This document shows positions 47,849-57,576 of a DNA stretch of 64,000 nucleotides, one piece after another (positions within the stretch are counted from its first letter, which is position 1; each line of letters opens with the position of its first letter). Origin of the DNA: Rhynchospora pubera. Lineage: Eukaryota > Streptophyta > Magnoliopsida > Poales > Cyperaceae. The translations under genes were made by a program, and so were the position numbers. The stretch covers positions 18,276,699 to 18,340,698 of the forward strand of contig CM051459.1 in NCBI GenBank assembly GCA_028095005.1, written 5' to 3'. The notes beneath the pieces are model-generated. The model was not told where the DNA came from. It saw nothing but the letters and a program-made list of their open reading frames with translations, and did no database searches.

Positions 47849-48750
47849 TAAATTATAATTACAAGTTTATTTTAATAGAGATTATTTGGTCAATAAATTA
47901 CGAGGCGCGCGATTGATGCCTTGACAACAATATATGTTTATTTTTTTTATGCAAACAATATATGTTTAGAAATGCAACTTGAGATAGGCTAAAATTAGCC
48001 ACGACTAATGGATGAACCTGTCAGTTGCGATTATATCTCAACTTTGGAAGCTTTAATGGCTAATCTGAACCATTCAATGTGTTCTCCATATTGAAATCTC
48101 ATTGGAGACCAAATTTTACATTTTTCTGATTTTATTTACTATTTTTTTGAGATTTTTAAAAATCATAGTTATTGAAGGATTCAGAATTGTTTAGATTAAG
48201 CATTTTGTAAAATACTAAACAAATACTAAAAAATTTCAGAAAAATATAAAATTTTGTCTCCAGATTTCAATATGGAGAACACATTGAACGGTTTGAATCG
48301 TCTGTTACAATTTCGAAAATTAAGATTTGATCGTAACTGACGGTCTCATCCGTCAGTCGCGACTGATTTTCGCCTATCTCATGCAACTTTTATTCTCATT
48401 TTTCAGTTTTAGTTCTAATGACCTGTTCTACTACGGAAAAAAATTTGTAAAACTCTCCACTTATTTGTCTTTCAGAAAATGATTTTATTCATTTCATCTC
48501 CAATTTTTTTCAATTATTCCATCTCAAAATTATATCTTCTGTTCTAATGCTTTGTTACTTTCATATTTTGGAGATGTATTTTCTTAAAAAAAAAATTGGA
48601 GATGAAATGGTTAAGATCGTTTTTCTGCAAGATAAATACGTAGCAGTGTGCATTAAAACTAAAACAGAAAAATGAGAATAAAAGTTGCATTTCTAAGCAT
48701 ATATTGTTGTCGAGGTATCAATTAAATAAAAACTTGTAATTATAATTTAC
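47849..48750. mobile_element. Fold-back element hosting a nested MITE
   Basis: The arms TAAATTATAATTACAAG... and ...CTTGTAATTATAATTTA are inverted. The inner pairs GACAACAATATATG / CATATATTGTTGTC and GCAACTTTTATTCTCATTTT / AAAATGAGAATAAAAGTTGC become continuous once the 47981-48380 MITE and one target copy are removed. So the fold-back was there first. Target duplication not resolved. Confidence 0.75.
47981..48380. mobile_element. Fold-back Mutator-type MITE (400 bp, perfect 9-bp TSD)
   Basis: Ends GAGATAGGC...GCCTATCTC. The 9-bp target duplication ATGCAACTT is exact (47972-47980, 48381-48389). Outer arms carry AGTCGCGACT-type sequence; the inner core CCATTCAATGTGTTCTCCAT / ATGGAGAACACATTGAACGG is shared with the 41033, 23891 and 5968 elements. 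Confidence 0.95.
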
Positions 48751-48838
48751 TTAATCACGTTTCGGACCTATAACAAACTAGCTAGCTAGTTTATTGAAAC
48801 ATAAAAGCACTTATCACCGGCCGGTAACAAACAAGCTA

Positions 48839-48980
48839 GTTTTTTTTTTTTTTTTTTTTTAGAAAGATCAAGATATTTGTCATTCAACTTTTTTCTGAAA
48901 TTAAAGATGCACACGGGACTTGAATCTTTGACTTCATGGAGACCAATCTAGTGCTTTTAACACTGAGCCACTTGGCCATC
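48839..48980 (-). mobile_element. tRNA-derived SINE with poly(A) tail
   Basis: On the minus strand GGCCAAGTGGCTCAGTGTTA is tRNA-like with an A box, and GATTCAAGTCC is the B box. A short body then leads to poly(A), seen on the plus strand as 22 T at 48839-48860. Not an intact tRNA: the acceptor stem does not pair. Confidence 0.7.
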
Positions 48981-49372
48981 TTTTATTTTATTTTATTTTA
49001 TTTTAATTTTTTGAATCTTACAAATTAGCTCGTTAAAGACACACTTACGTATTAATTGTATAAGAAGGCCGATGGTTGGAAGATAATCTTATCACCTTTT
49101 TCTTATATAAAATTTTAATCTTGAGCAACCGTAGCCAAAAATTTTCTTTCTAATTGATTCCAACAACTTAATTTCGTTCTCAAAGGGTAGTTATAGATGT
49201 GGACCTTATTTAAATAGATGAGAAAATATTCGACAAATGTGAGATTCATTTTGGTTGATTAATATAATGCTTAAATTCTTTTAGAGAACAATATATATAT
49301 ACAATTTTGATATTTTAAAAACATATACATAGAAAAGTTATCTTCAGTACTTAGGTTGTGAAAATGCAATAT

Positions 49373-49561
49373 GGTTCTGTTTGGATGCGTTGAGAATAAG
49401 GTAGGAAGAAGGAAGAAGGGAAGAAATTTATTGGGAATGGATAAATTTATTGGGAAGTGTGTAACTTTTGTGAAGAGTTTGGATGGTTAGAAATAAATTT
49501 ATTGGTAAAAAGTGGTTATTCTTTATTCCTTATTCCGGGAAGAAGCCATCCAAACGGAACC
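49373..49561. mobile_element. GTTTGGAT-type MITE (189 bp, TAT duplication)
   Basis: Ends GGTTCTGTTTGGATG / CATCCAAACGGAACC. A 3-bp flanking repeat TAT (49370-49372, 49562-49564) suggests a PIF/Harbinger-like origin, though TAT is not the usual TWA. Interior has GAAGAAGG and TTTATTGGGAA repeats. Confidence 0.75.
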
Positions 49562-49904
49562 TATATTATTTTGACAACCTTTTTCGACCCCGCGTGTTTC
49601 ACTGCTCCGATAAAGAAACAAGAATTTAGGCACATTATTACCAGCTGCTTCCTTATGTACACGTTGGATCTGAAGGGGGCAGAGATGCATGCGCCATGTT
49701 CCCTTATGACCCATCACTCCCCTGAAAAATGCTCACCCCTAAACTCCAAAAATAGTATTATTGCCTCGTAGCTATCTCCCAAAACCCGAATCTCGGGTTG
49801 TTGATGGTTCACCACGCTTTTGGTTCAATTTATTAATTATTAAAACAATAATAAAATCTAATATACAAACTTATATATAAAAAAAAAGAATGATCAAGTC
49901 AGGA

Positions 49905-50085
49905 CTGTATATGAGCCGAGTACGAGCGAGTTGGAAGCACTCAAACTCGACTCGATTGTAACTTGAGTTGGTTCGCAAGTTGAGTTAGAAATACTTTCGA
50001 GTTATTTAATTAAGCTAACTCAAACTCAGCTCGTATCCAACTCGAATTGGCTCGCGAATCACGAGCTAGCTTGACATAGACAATT
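49905..50085. repeat. Degenerate GAGC/CTCG repeat (GAGCCGAGTACGAGC type)
   Basis: Short inverted and direct motifs (ACTCGACTCG, AACTCGAATTGGCTCG, GAGTTGGTTCGCAAGTTGAG) over ~180 bp. A common style of plant dispersed repeat; class not determined. Confidence 0.45.
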
Positions 50086-50298
50086 CTACTTCAAAAATTT
50101 TCTTTTTAAATTCATATATCATTTCAATATTAAAAATAATTGATATATACATTATTAACAATAAAATTGTCATCAATTTTATTCTATCTATTAATTTGAA
50201 GCAAAATATGTCTTGAAACTCAACATTCTATACTCTATAACTATCTAAAATAAAAATATACAATTAAATAATTCTTGTGTTATTGTATGAGTTTTTAA

Positions 50299-50690
50299 CA
50301 CTACGCGAAATTTTGGCTTCTGTAAAGGTTAATAAAAGACATTTGTAACGGTACAAGAAACGTTACTGTAGCCCCCGTTACAGAATGTCTAATAACCGTT
50401 ACAGTAGCCCCCTCTTCTGTAACGGTTATTAGATAATAACCGTTATGGTATTATGCAAGGGAAATCTGGTACATTTTTTTGGAGAACATGTGTAACGATT
50501 ATTATCTAATAACCGTTATGGTATTGTGGACGGAACAGGTAGGGTATTTGGAGAATATCTGTAACGGTTAATACCTAATAACTGTTACAGAAGACTGACT
50601 TCTGTAACGGTTATTAGGTAATAACCGTTACAGATAATGTTTATAATTAAAAAAATGAAATTATAATATTCTATAACGGTTATTCCTTAA
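50299..50690. repeat. CACTA left terminus and subterminal repeats
   Basis: Six or more copies of CTGTAACGGTTATT and inverse AATAACCGTTACAG, several joined as TAACGGTTATTANNTAATAACCGTTA palindrome-like pairs. These are the expected binding sites for the element's own DNA-binding protein. Confidence 0.88.
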
Positions 50691-50918
50691 TAAAAAATTT
50701 TTTTTGTTTCACCTGTTTGATTGGCTAGCCCAATTTGCTAGCCGAATTGGTACCAAATTGGTACCCAATTTACATTAACACATGTAGCATATATATATCA
50801 CAAAGCACACATATATCAAACATATATAATCATGCATATCACACAAACAATAAACAAAGTATTTATATATATCACAAGTATCATCAAACATGGCAAGTCA
50901 TCAAATAACACATTTTAA

Positions 50919-53365
50919 TCAAAATAATACCCCTTGCATGAAGTCCATAACTTCTGTCACGATACCATCAATCATTTCTTTATTGTATGGTACTCCAACC
51001 GGCTCGATCGTCTGCATATTATGATAAACAAGTCAAAAATATTATTAGTTAGATCATGAAATTCTAAAATCTAATTGTTTGATCAAATGTTATTAGTTAA
51101 AAGAATAAGTTACTTACATGAGCTATTTCCTGAATTCCTATCCAATAAGATAATACGTTTTTCATGGCGAGTATTGTGAAATATCCACATTTTGTGCTGC
51201 CTTTTTGTATCGGACACTATTTAAGATCCAACAAGAAAGATAGTTAAGATTTTGCATAGTTTCAGAAACCCTACGTAGCTAATATATTTTTTAAGTCTCT
51301 TACCTGAATTTTGTACCAATCAAATATTGTTCGGGTCCTTGCGTTATATTTTCCATTTTCCATAAGGTATCGCTTGTATATCATGCATACAATATCATTA
51401 ATAGCTTAGATAGAACCGTACGTAGTCCTTATCTCAATATCAGAATCTCATTTATCAGAATCTCATTTAGAAACGAAAACTTATTGGGTTATGAATCCCT
51501 TAAGCAATATCTTTGGATTCTTGCGCTCGATAGAATCTGCTATTTGAACGGTGCGCTTCTCGATATTAATAACAAGAAGGACCCAATGAAAGCTGCAAGA
51601 ATAGAGATTATTGTTTTCATGAAATTAAACCAAACATGTAAACGAGATAATTGATATTTTATTAGTTATAATTGTTCTTACTCTTGTAAATAAGGCAGAA
51701 CCATATAATTGGATGAATATTGTGCGAATGACTTCATCAAGTAGTCCGCAGCAGCATTTTGTTCTTGTTTGATTTTAGTAGCAGCCAACATCTCTAGATC
51801 TAATACGGTGATGTTGTTTTCTCCCTCTGAAAGTTCATTCATCCAAAACCTACACTCACGGATATTAATTCATACGTTTTTCACCTCCGGTACTTTAAAA
51901 AATATTTTAAAGATTGAAAATTCATACGAAGAGTACAACTTGACGATCGACACGTTTAGAGATTCTCCTCTAAAGCATTGGAGGATGTCGCACAATTCAA
52001 CGTTGAACTTAAACTCGCCGCTGTGTGTACCCCAAACATCACAGTTATGCAACTCAAAATTTTTCTCAAGCTCTGGTTGGAGCATCAATAGTTCATACAA
52101 TTCTCGTTCGGATGGGATAAGCTTTTCAATCGCATCCTGCTCAAGTAGCGGATCGCGAGCAACAATCGACCCTGAAATAATCAGTCACAAAAGAATAGAT
52201 TATTCAACGTTGAGCAACAATCTACCCTGAAACAATCAATTGAACTAATTAGGTTTTGGATGAACCTGCACTTGGAACCTTTGGACTTTCGATCACCTTT
52301 TTCGCCACCGCCTTTCTCGCATCTGGCTTCTTTTTTATCAAACTCTGCATTCAATGTCATCACATATTTAATTAGTGAGTTCTAGTAGAGATGGATTAAA
52401 TAAATTATCATAATTAAATAAAACGATACCTTGTGGCCTATCTCCACCAAAAATGACGGCCATGGGAATCGCCCTCCTATATTATTTCCTAATAGCTCAT
52501 TTGACCTACTAGGGACTTGCCACTGACGAAAATCATCGCCTACTCGGAGAATATGGATATAGAGTTGTTGATCAGTCGGTGGCACGCCGTGTACGATCTG
52601 ACCAACAACACTCTGAATAATATTTTCCTCGGCCACCTTAATCTAAGGTGATCAAGGGAAAAGAGATAACACGGCGTTTCTTCCTAAAATTCAGTTCAAT
52701 CAGAAACCCTAATGCTAAGCCAAACATAAATCTAAATAGAAAAGAGAAAAGTGATCAATATGAACCTGAACAACGCTTCTCGGATCCGGAGGCATATAGT
52801 TTGAGGCAACCGTTCAGAATATCTCCTCGTTTGGCATTAACGAGTCTACCTCAGCTTCAATGAATGGCTGGTACGGCGTCACAAATTGCTGCGGTGGTTG
52901 AAACTGCAATCCGCTACTGGCCAACCATTGTTTCACCTCCTGAAAATTATCAAGCAACCGGATGATGAAGAATAGTTTTCATTCATTTTGATTACATTTT
53001 GATTGTCAAAAAGGATTACCTGAAAAGCTTGTTGTCTCGCCGCATTCATTATCTCCTCAGAGTGAATCAAGTCTCTTTTGGTTTTCTCAGCGGCTTCAGT
53101 TGTGACCCTGCTCATCAATTCTTCAATCGGTCTGGTGCCATCCATCCTTCATGCGCATTCTTTCTAGGCTTTCTTTTATACACATCTTCCTTCTTGGTCC
53201 ATAAAGGATATCTCCTGATTCTTCCTGGATGTTCCGGCCTGTCAACCGCCCGATTTAAGACTTCTTGTTCCGGTATTGACCCGGAATTGATTTCACCAGA
53301 CATGGCACTCAACCGACTGAATGCCTCAATAGTCGACGAATCAGAGCTATGGAACGTATAAGTAT
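50919..53365 (-). CDS. Ulp1-like (C48) cysteine protease gene of the CACTA element
   Basis: Multi-exon gene read on the minus strand: 53365-53020, 52939-52766, ~52642-52430, 52344-52266, 52171-51928, 51849-51682, 51592-~51480, ~51407-51304, 51216-51118 and 51011-50919 (TGA). Most borders are GT-AG and keep phase; exons 5-6 join as ...KLYSS-FWMNEL. The N-terminal part holds EHPGRIRRYP and a helical region; the middle holds VASNYMPPDPRSVVQ. The C-terminal C48 domain has FHWVLLVI (catalytic His), QIADSIERK (Asp), CPIQKGS (oxyanion Gln) and TKCGYF (catalytic Cys). So all four active-site positions survive. Damage: one frameshift near 53115-53145 and one TGA in exon 2 (at ~52813). The exon 7-8 join is uncertain. 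Cellular relatives cleave SUMO or related proteins; the role in CACTA elements is not established. Confidence 0.85.
52157..52232 (-). repeat. Duplicated splice acceptor upstream of exon 5
   Basis: TTTCAGGGTCGATTGTTGCTC (minus strand, ~52177-52157) recurs 55 bp upstream with one change (52232-52212). Only the inner copy keeps the frame into the following coding sequence. Confidence 0.6.
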
Positions 53366-53409
53366 CTAACAAGCAACAAACAAATCTTATTAATAATTAC
53401 AAAACAGAA

Positions 53410-53830
53410 TTTGTACAACGCTTGTTTGATTTTTTCTTGTAACGTTGCACAACGCTGTCTATCGTTGTACAACGCTGTCTGTTTTATTTTAATTTTACTT
53501 TGCTGAATTTCAAACTCTGTCGCGTTCAACGTTATACAACGCTACTTACCGTTGTACAACGCCAGTCTGTTATTTTTACTTAACGTTGTACAACGCTGTC
53601 CATCGTTGTAAGACGTTGCTTTATTTCTTTATTTTTTATTTTTTTTATTTTTTTTAATTTGTTTGGCTTTAGTGTTGTACAACGCCCTTTAACGTTGCAC
53701 AACGCTGGGTTGTAGCGTTACCCATCGCTACTCAGCGTTGCACAACGGAGCAGTTAGTCTCTGCTCAATTTTCGCTGTTTTGACTCCTGCGTTGTACAAC
53801 GCCCTTTGGCGTTACTTAACGGTGGACGCG
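53410..53830. repeat. Cluster of CGTTGTACAACG palindromes (left)
   Basis: About ten copies of CGTTGTACAACGC or one-base variants (CGTTGCACAACG, CGTTATACAACG), commonly in pairs ~25 bp apart such as AACGCTGTCYATCGTTG. Each copy is a self-complementary 12-mer. Confidence 0.9.
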
Positions 53831-54219
53831 ATTTTAACAGATGCGACCCCACCTTTTCTTTTTCTTCTTCTTCTTCTCTCTCAAAACCGAGCCCCCTTTC
53901 TTTTTCTCTCTTTCTCTCCAACTCACACCTTTTCATCTCCCTCTCTCAATACTCTCTCAATTCTCTCTCTCCACTCCAACCAAAACCACCAAAATACTCT
54001 CCACTCTCTCCTCTCCACCCTCATACCCTCAAATCACTCTCTCTCTCTCTCTATCTCTCAATCTACCGAAACCCTAGCCACCGCCATCACCGTCAATTCC
54101 GGCGATCCGACCGTCGGATTTTCGATCGGCTTCGGTTTTGTGCTCTCCAAGGTCACCTCATCCTCTCCCGCTCTTCAATTTTAAGGTTTAACCTCATCCT
54201 CTCTCTCTCTCAATTCTCA

Positions 54220-55521
54220 ATGGCACCAAAAATCGCTACCAACAAACGGACTAAGCGCAACCCAAAGGGTGCCTCATCATCCAACCCACCGGTTCAAACC
54301 GACCAACCGATCCCAATGGAAATACTACCCGTACCCGTGGATTGGACCCTCTCCTCTTCCAACACTTACCTCTTTAAAGAGTCAGCCTCTTTCATGCATT
54401 TTTGCCAATACCGTGATGTCAATCGCGAGTGTTCCGAGTGCTTTTTCTTTGTGCACCCGTTTGGTGTTTACCATTTGAATCCAAGGGAATTGAATTGGAT
54501 CAAAGAAAGGATTGAATATTGGAACATGGCGGGTCTTCTCACGCATTCTCAACCGTACAACCCGTCGTTAATCAAGCTCTTCTATGCAAATCTCACCATG
54601 ACGTGGACCGATGGCCAACCAACCGCCAACTCTTATGTCCTCGGTCGCCACATCTCCATCACCACGGAAAGCTTGGCCAATCTTCTCGGCCTCGACAATG
54701 ATAATTTGGAGATTTACATTCATGCCAATTGGCCCCGCAAATTACCTCCTTATGACGAATACCACCGCTTCTTCTATTGTTGGCGCAACTATAACGTTCG
54801 CCAATTCACCGCCACCGAGCTATCGGCCTTGCATCGCTTTCTTTTTCTCTTCATCAACAACATCATCACTCCCAAGGCCACCATCAAAATCAATGTGGAG
54901 CAATTCGCCGTGTTTCTCCTTCGCTCCCTCCTTGAGATGAATCAAAAGGTCAATCTCCTTTTCATCATGCTTGCTCATATGGCACGAGCCGATACCTCTC
55001 CTCGCTTCTCTTTTCCATATGCCCACATCATTCAATCCATTCTCATTGAAAGCGACATCCCTCATGACACACCTCTTTGGGGCGAACCCGTGCCCGAGAA
55101 TGCCATTGCTCATCCCGAAAATCTCATGGCACATCTAAACGGTACCGGATGGACGGCCCAAGACGATGACTCCATTGTGCCCGGTGCATTCCACCGCAAT
55201 AACTATATCTTTCGACCAAATGCCACCGTCAATCAATACGAGGAGATAGGAAATGAACCCTTGTATGTGCCCGGCGGACGGATGGAGGGTCAAGGCGCAC
55301 CTCAAGACTTCCATGCCTACCTTGATGCCAAATTTGCCGCCTTGACAACTCACATTGATACGCGGTTCAACACAATTGAAGAAAATTTGACCGCTTACCA
55401 AGCCAAGACCGATGCCTCGATCACTCATCTCAAGGATGAGATGATCAACCTTTGGGGAAAGATGGAGCTCCATCTCAAGAGGGGATCCGGTAGTGGCGAG
55501 GGTGATGATGATGAGGAGTAA
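54220..55521 (+). CDS. Retroelement-associated ORF, 'putative plant transposon protein' type (433 aa)
   Basis: Intact single-exon ORF of 433 residues starting MAPKIATNKRTKRNPKG. It has a basic, Ser/Pro-rich N-terminus (1-35); a folded domain (~80-260) with LIKLFYANLTMTW, YVLGRHISITTESLANLLGL and FLLRSLLEMN; and a C-terminal helical stretch (~350-415: YLDAKFAALTTHIDTRFNTI). An acidic tail GEGDDDEE ends it. The central motifs match the domain often annotated as a putative plant transposon protein in Athila- and copia-type non-autonomous elements (recalled, PF20167-like). It is not a classical Gag: no zinc knuckle, no protease. The ATG is chosen because it follows a CT-rich leader and begins the basic stretch; the frame is open 138 codons further upstream but with low-complexity sequence. 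Biochemical function unknown. Confidence 0.8.
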   Translation: MAPKIATNKRTKRNPKGASSSNPPVQTDQPIPMEILPVPVDWTLSSSNTYLFKESASFMHFCQYRDVNRECSECFFFVHPFGVYHLNPRELNWIKERIEYWNMAGLLTHSQPYNPSLIKLFYANLTMTWTDGQPTANSYVLGRHISITTESLANLLGLDNDNLEIYIHANWPRKLPPYDEYHRFFYCWRNYNVRQFTATELSALHRFLFLFINNIITPKATIKINVEQFAVFLLRSLLEMNQKVNLLFIMLAHMARADTSPRFSFPYAHIIQSILIESDIPHDTPLWGEPVPENAIAHPENLMAHLNGTGWTAQDDDSIVPGAFHRNNYIFRPNATVNQYEEIGNEPLYVPGGRMEGQGAPQDFHAYLDAKFAALTTHIDTRFNTIEENLTAYQAKTDASITHLKDEMINLWGKMELHLKRGSGSGEGDDDEE

Positions 55522-55858
55522 TCATAGCCGAAACCGTCTCCAAGCCTTAGCCCTCTCTTTTCTCTTTATTTGGATTTTTGATTTTCGTAGTTTCTTTGCC
55601 TTTCGTATCTCTTTTGTGATTTTTTCGTTGTTTTGAATGACTAAGTGGTGCTAAATGGTTGTGCTTTGTTATATGGATGTTGCATGAATTATGTTAAGTT
55701 TCAATGAATTATGGTTGTGCTAAATGGCTTCGTTTTTTTTATATAATTAGCTCTTTTTCTTTTAATATGCATGCATGGTCTATAATTGTTAGTTTATGCC
55801 TTCGTTAAACCTTGTTAGATACCCCTAATCAAATGAACTTAGTGGCCAAATTCTTTTC

Positions 55859-56023
55859 GAAAGGGGGAGGATCTTTATGGTTTTTAATCAAGGGCGTTTT
55901 GGGTATTCTTTTCCCTATTTGCAAAAAGGGGGATAATTAGGTAATTTGTGGTATTCCGTCTTGTTATATCAAGTCCCAAATTTACCTTAGGTGTTGTTTT
56001 GCAACTCGGCAAAAGGGGGAGAT
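55859..56023 (+). other. Three polypurine-tract-like motifs
   Basis: GAAAGGGGGAGGA (55860), CAAAAAGGGGGATAA (55922) and CAAAAGGGGGAGATTG (56010), the last directly before an LTR-like TGTTGG start. Serial purine tracts are a feature reported for Sirevirus elements. Confidence 0.65.
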
Positions 56024-56267
56024 TGTTGGTTAAACATTTTCTCTCGATTTGCCGATTTGCAAAACAACACCGAAACCCTTAAAACTAACATCTCTTCTTA
56101 GTGCTTTATAGCTAGATTTATTGAAGAATAGATTAAAGCAAGTGTGGCACTTAGTTTGGAGCTTCAAGAGATTGCTTTGGTCCAGTTAGAATCATTAGTT
56201 AAGGTTTAATTAAACTCTAAACTAATCTCAATCAATTTGCTGGAAAAATGCTCAGTTTTTCTGTCCA

Positions 56268-56462
56268 GCGTCATACAACGCCAGTTGCCGTTACACAACG
56301 CAGACTTAATTCGCTCTTAAATTGCAAAATCTCTGACAAGGTTGGAACAACGTTACACAACGATCCGTAGCGTTGTGTAACGTTAGTTCATTTGCTTTTA
56401 AACCAGTTAAATCTATTATTTCCCCTTGTCAGAACGTTGTGCAACGCTAAGTAACGTTACAC
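56268..56462. repeat. Cluster of CGTTRYACAACG palindromes (right)
   Basis: Copies and variants of the left-cluster motif: CGTCATACAACGCC, CGTTACACAACG, AGCGTTGTGTAACG, ACGTTGTGCAACGC. Ends abruptly at the transposase remnant. Confidence 0.85.
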
Positions 56463-56898
56463 AATATTTCTCCTTTATGGGTGTTTTCCATGCAAATAGG
56501 ATACGCTTTCGCTCCTTTATTCCTATACCCTGACAGGTTTCCGTATGCAGGAAAATCATTGATTGTGCAAAATATCATGGCACGGAGGTTAAACTCACTT
56601 CTAGAGTGTGCATCATATCTTTTCACTCCATTCTGCCACAATTCCTATTAATGGAGCCAAGTACACATCTATATCATTACCTGGTTGTTTGGGACCAAAA
56701 ATCAACAAGGGCATCATCATGTATCTCCTTTTCATGCATAGCCAGGGAGGAAGATTGTAAATACACAATAAGACCGGCCACGTAGTCTGCCGGCTACTCA
56801 TGTTGCCGTAAGGATTCATCCCGTCTGTACATAAACTCAATCTCAAATTTCTAGATTCACTGCCGAAATCTTCAAATTCCCTATCTATATTAGAAAAT
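56462..56898 (-). pseudogene. TNP2-type CACTA transposase remnant
   Basis: Minus-strand coding of the TNP2 family. The frame shows SRNLRLSLCTDGMNPYGNMS, then TWPVLLCIYNLPPWLCMK, then GPKQPGNDIDVYLAPLI. A -1/+1 frameshift follows, then NGVKRYDAHSRSEFNLRAMI and TINDFPAYGNLSGY. Conserved catalytic-core motifs (LCTDG, PGNDIDVYL) are visible. It is cut at the N-terminus by the subterminal repeats (56898) and at the C-terminus by the retroelement-like segment (~56462), so about 145 residues of a protein normally several hundred long remain. Confidence 0.92.
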
Positions 56899-57283
56899 AA
56901 CCGTTACAGAATTATTAAAAAATAAAAAAAACGTTAACCTTCTGTAACGGTTATTTACTAATAACCGTAACGGTTATTTACTAATAACCGTTACAGAAGA
57001 TGGTTGATATTTATATATTTCTTTTTTTCTTTTCTGTAACGGTTGTTGGATAATAACCGTTACAGAATATAAGAAATCTGTAACGGTTATTATCCAACAA
57101 CCGTTACAGAAGGTTCATGCATTTTTTTTCCTCACCATCACGGAATGTTATTACGGTTGTTTAATAATAACCGTTACAGATTTATGGCGTCAATTTTTCC
57201 GTCTTATGCCTCACTATTCTGTAACGGTTATTTGAAAAACCGTTACAGAAGTGCCGTTACAGAAGGTCCTTTTTCCCGTAATG
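56890..57283. repeat. CACTA right terminus and subterminal repeats
   Basis: At least seven TCTGTAACGGTTATT / AATAACCGTTACAGA units, mostly as inverted pairs, matching the left end. Terminal CATTACGGGAAA read inward. Confidence 0.88.
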
Positions 57284-57320
57284 TATTACTCATAAATCAT
57301 GTTGATAATATTACTTATTA

Positions 57321-57502
57321 TTGGATGACTAAAACCGACCAATTTACTAATTAATATAAACATGAATCAAATCCAGAAAAACCATTCGACATGCCTAAAA
57401 TGATTTATATTACATGGTCCATTATATTGGATGACTAAAACCGACCAATTTACTAATTAATATAAACATGAATCAAATCCAGCAAAACCATTCGACATGC
57501 CT
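57321..57502. repeat. Tandem duplication, 76-bp copies, 106-bp period
   Basis: 57321-57396 and 57427-57502 are almost identical (one or two changes; start TTGGATGACTAAAACCGACC). They lie just outside the CACTA right end. Confidence 0.9.
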
Positions 57503-57576
57503 GGAACCATTGTAGCTCCTGTAACAAATAATAACCCAAGAGAAAGAAAGAAATAATCCAAATGCCTTCTGCTTGT

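Larger units (their letters stand above)
53400..56462 (+). mobile_element. Retroelement-like segment captured in or inserted into the CACTA
   Basis: Separates the protease gene from the transposase remnant. In order it has a palindrome cluster (53410-53830), a CT-rich leader, an intact ORF (54220-55521), three purine tracts of AAAGGGGGA type (55859, 55922, 56011), an LTR-like start TGTTGGTTAAACATTTTCTC (56024) and a second palindrome cluster (56268-56462). Multiple purine tracts and LTR palindromes are recalled hallmarks of Sirevirus-type copia elements. Neither LTR is whole: the right one stops after ~440 bp and the left one lacks its TG start. No reverse transcriptase or target duplication is present. 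Either a fragment was captured by the CACTA or a full insertion lost its ends. Confidence 0.65.
50299..57283 (-). mobile_element. CACTA (En/Spm) transposon, ~7.0 kb
   Basis: Left end CACTACGCGAAATTTTGG; the right end reads inward as CATTACGGGAAAAAGG, one change from CACTA. The flanks TAA and TAT are a 3-bp target duplication with one mismatch. Dense subterminal repeats of TCTGTAACGGTTATT / AATAACCGTTACAGA lie at both ends (50320-50690, 56890-57275). Inside, on the minus strand, are a TNP2-type transposase remnant near the right end and an Ulp1-like protease gene near the left. A retroelement-like segment lies between them. This gene pair is known from plant CACTA elements. The transposase is truncated, so the element is not autonomous. 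Confidence 0.92.

Noticed and set aside
48906..48980. Possible functional tRNA gene
   Set aside because: A and B boxes are present but acceptor and anticodon stems do not pair, and a poly(A) tract follows; a SINE fits better.
53410..53830. Regular short palindromic repeats resembling a CRISPR array
   Set aside because: The repeats are 12-mers at uneven spacing without uniform spacers, in a plant nuclear context next to retroelement signals; no cas genes.
54820..55473. Minus-strand open frames of 104 and 112 codons
   Set aside because: Antisense shadows of the intact 433-aa ORF on the plus strand.
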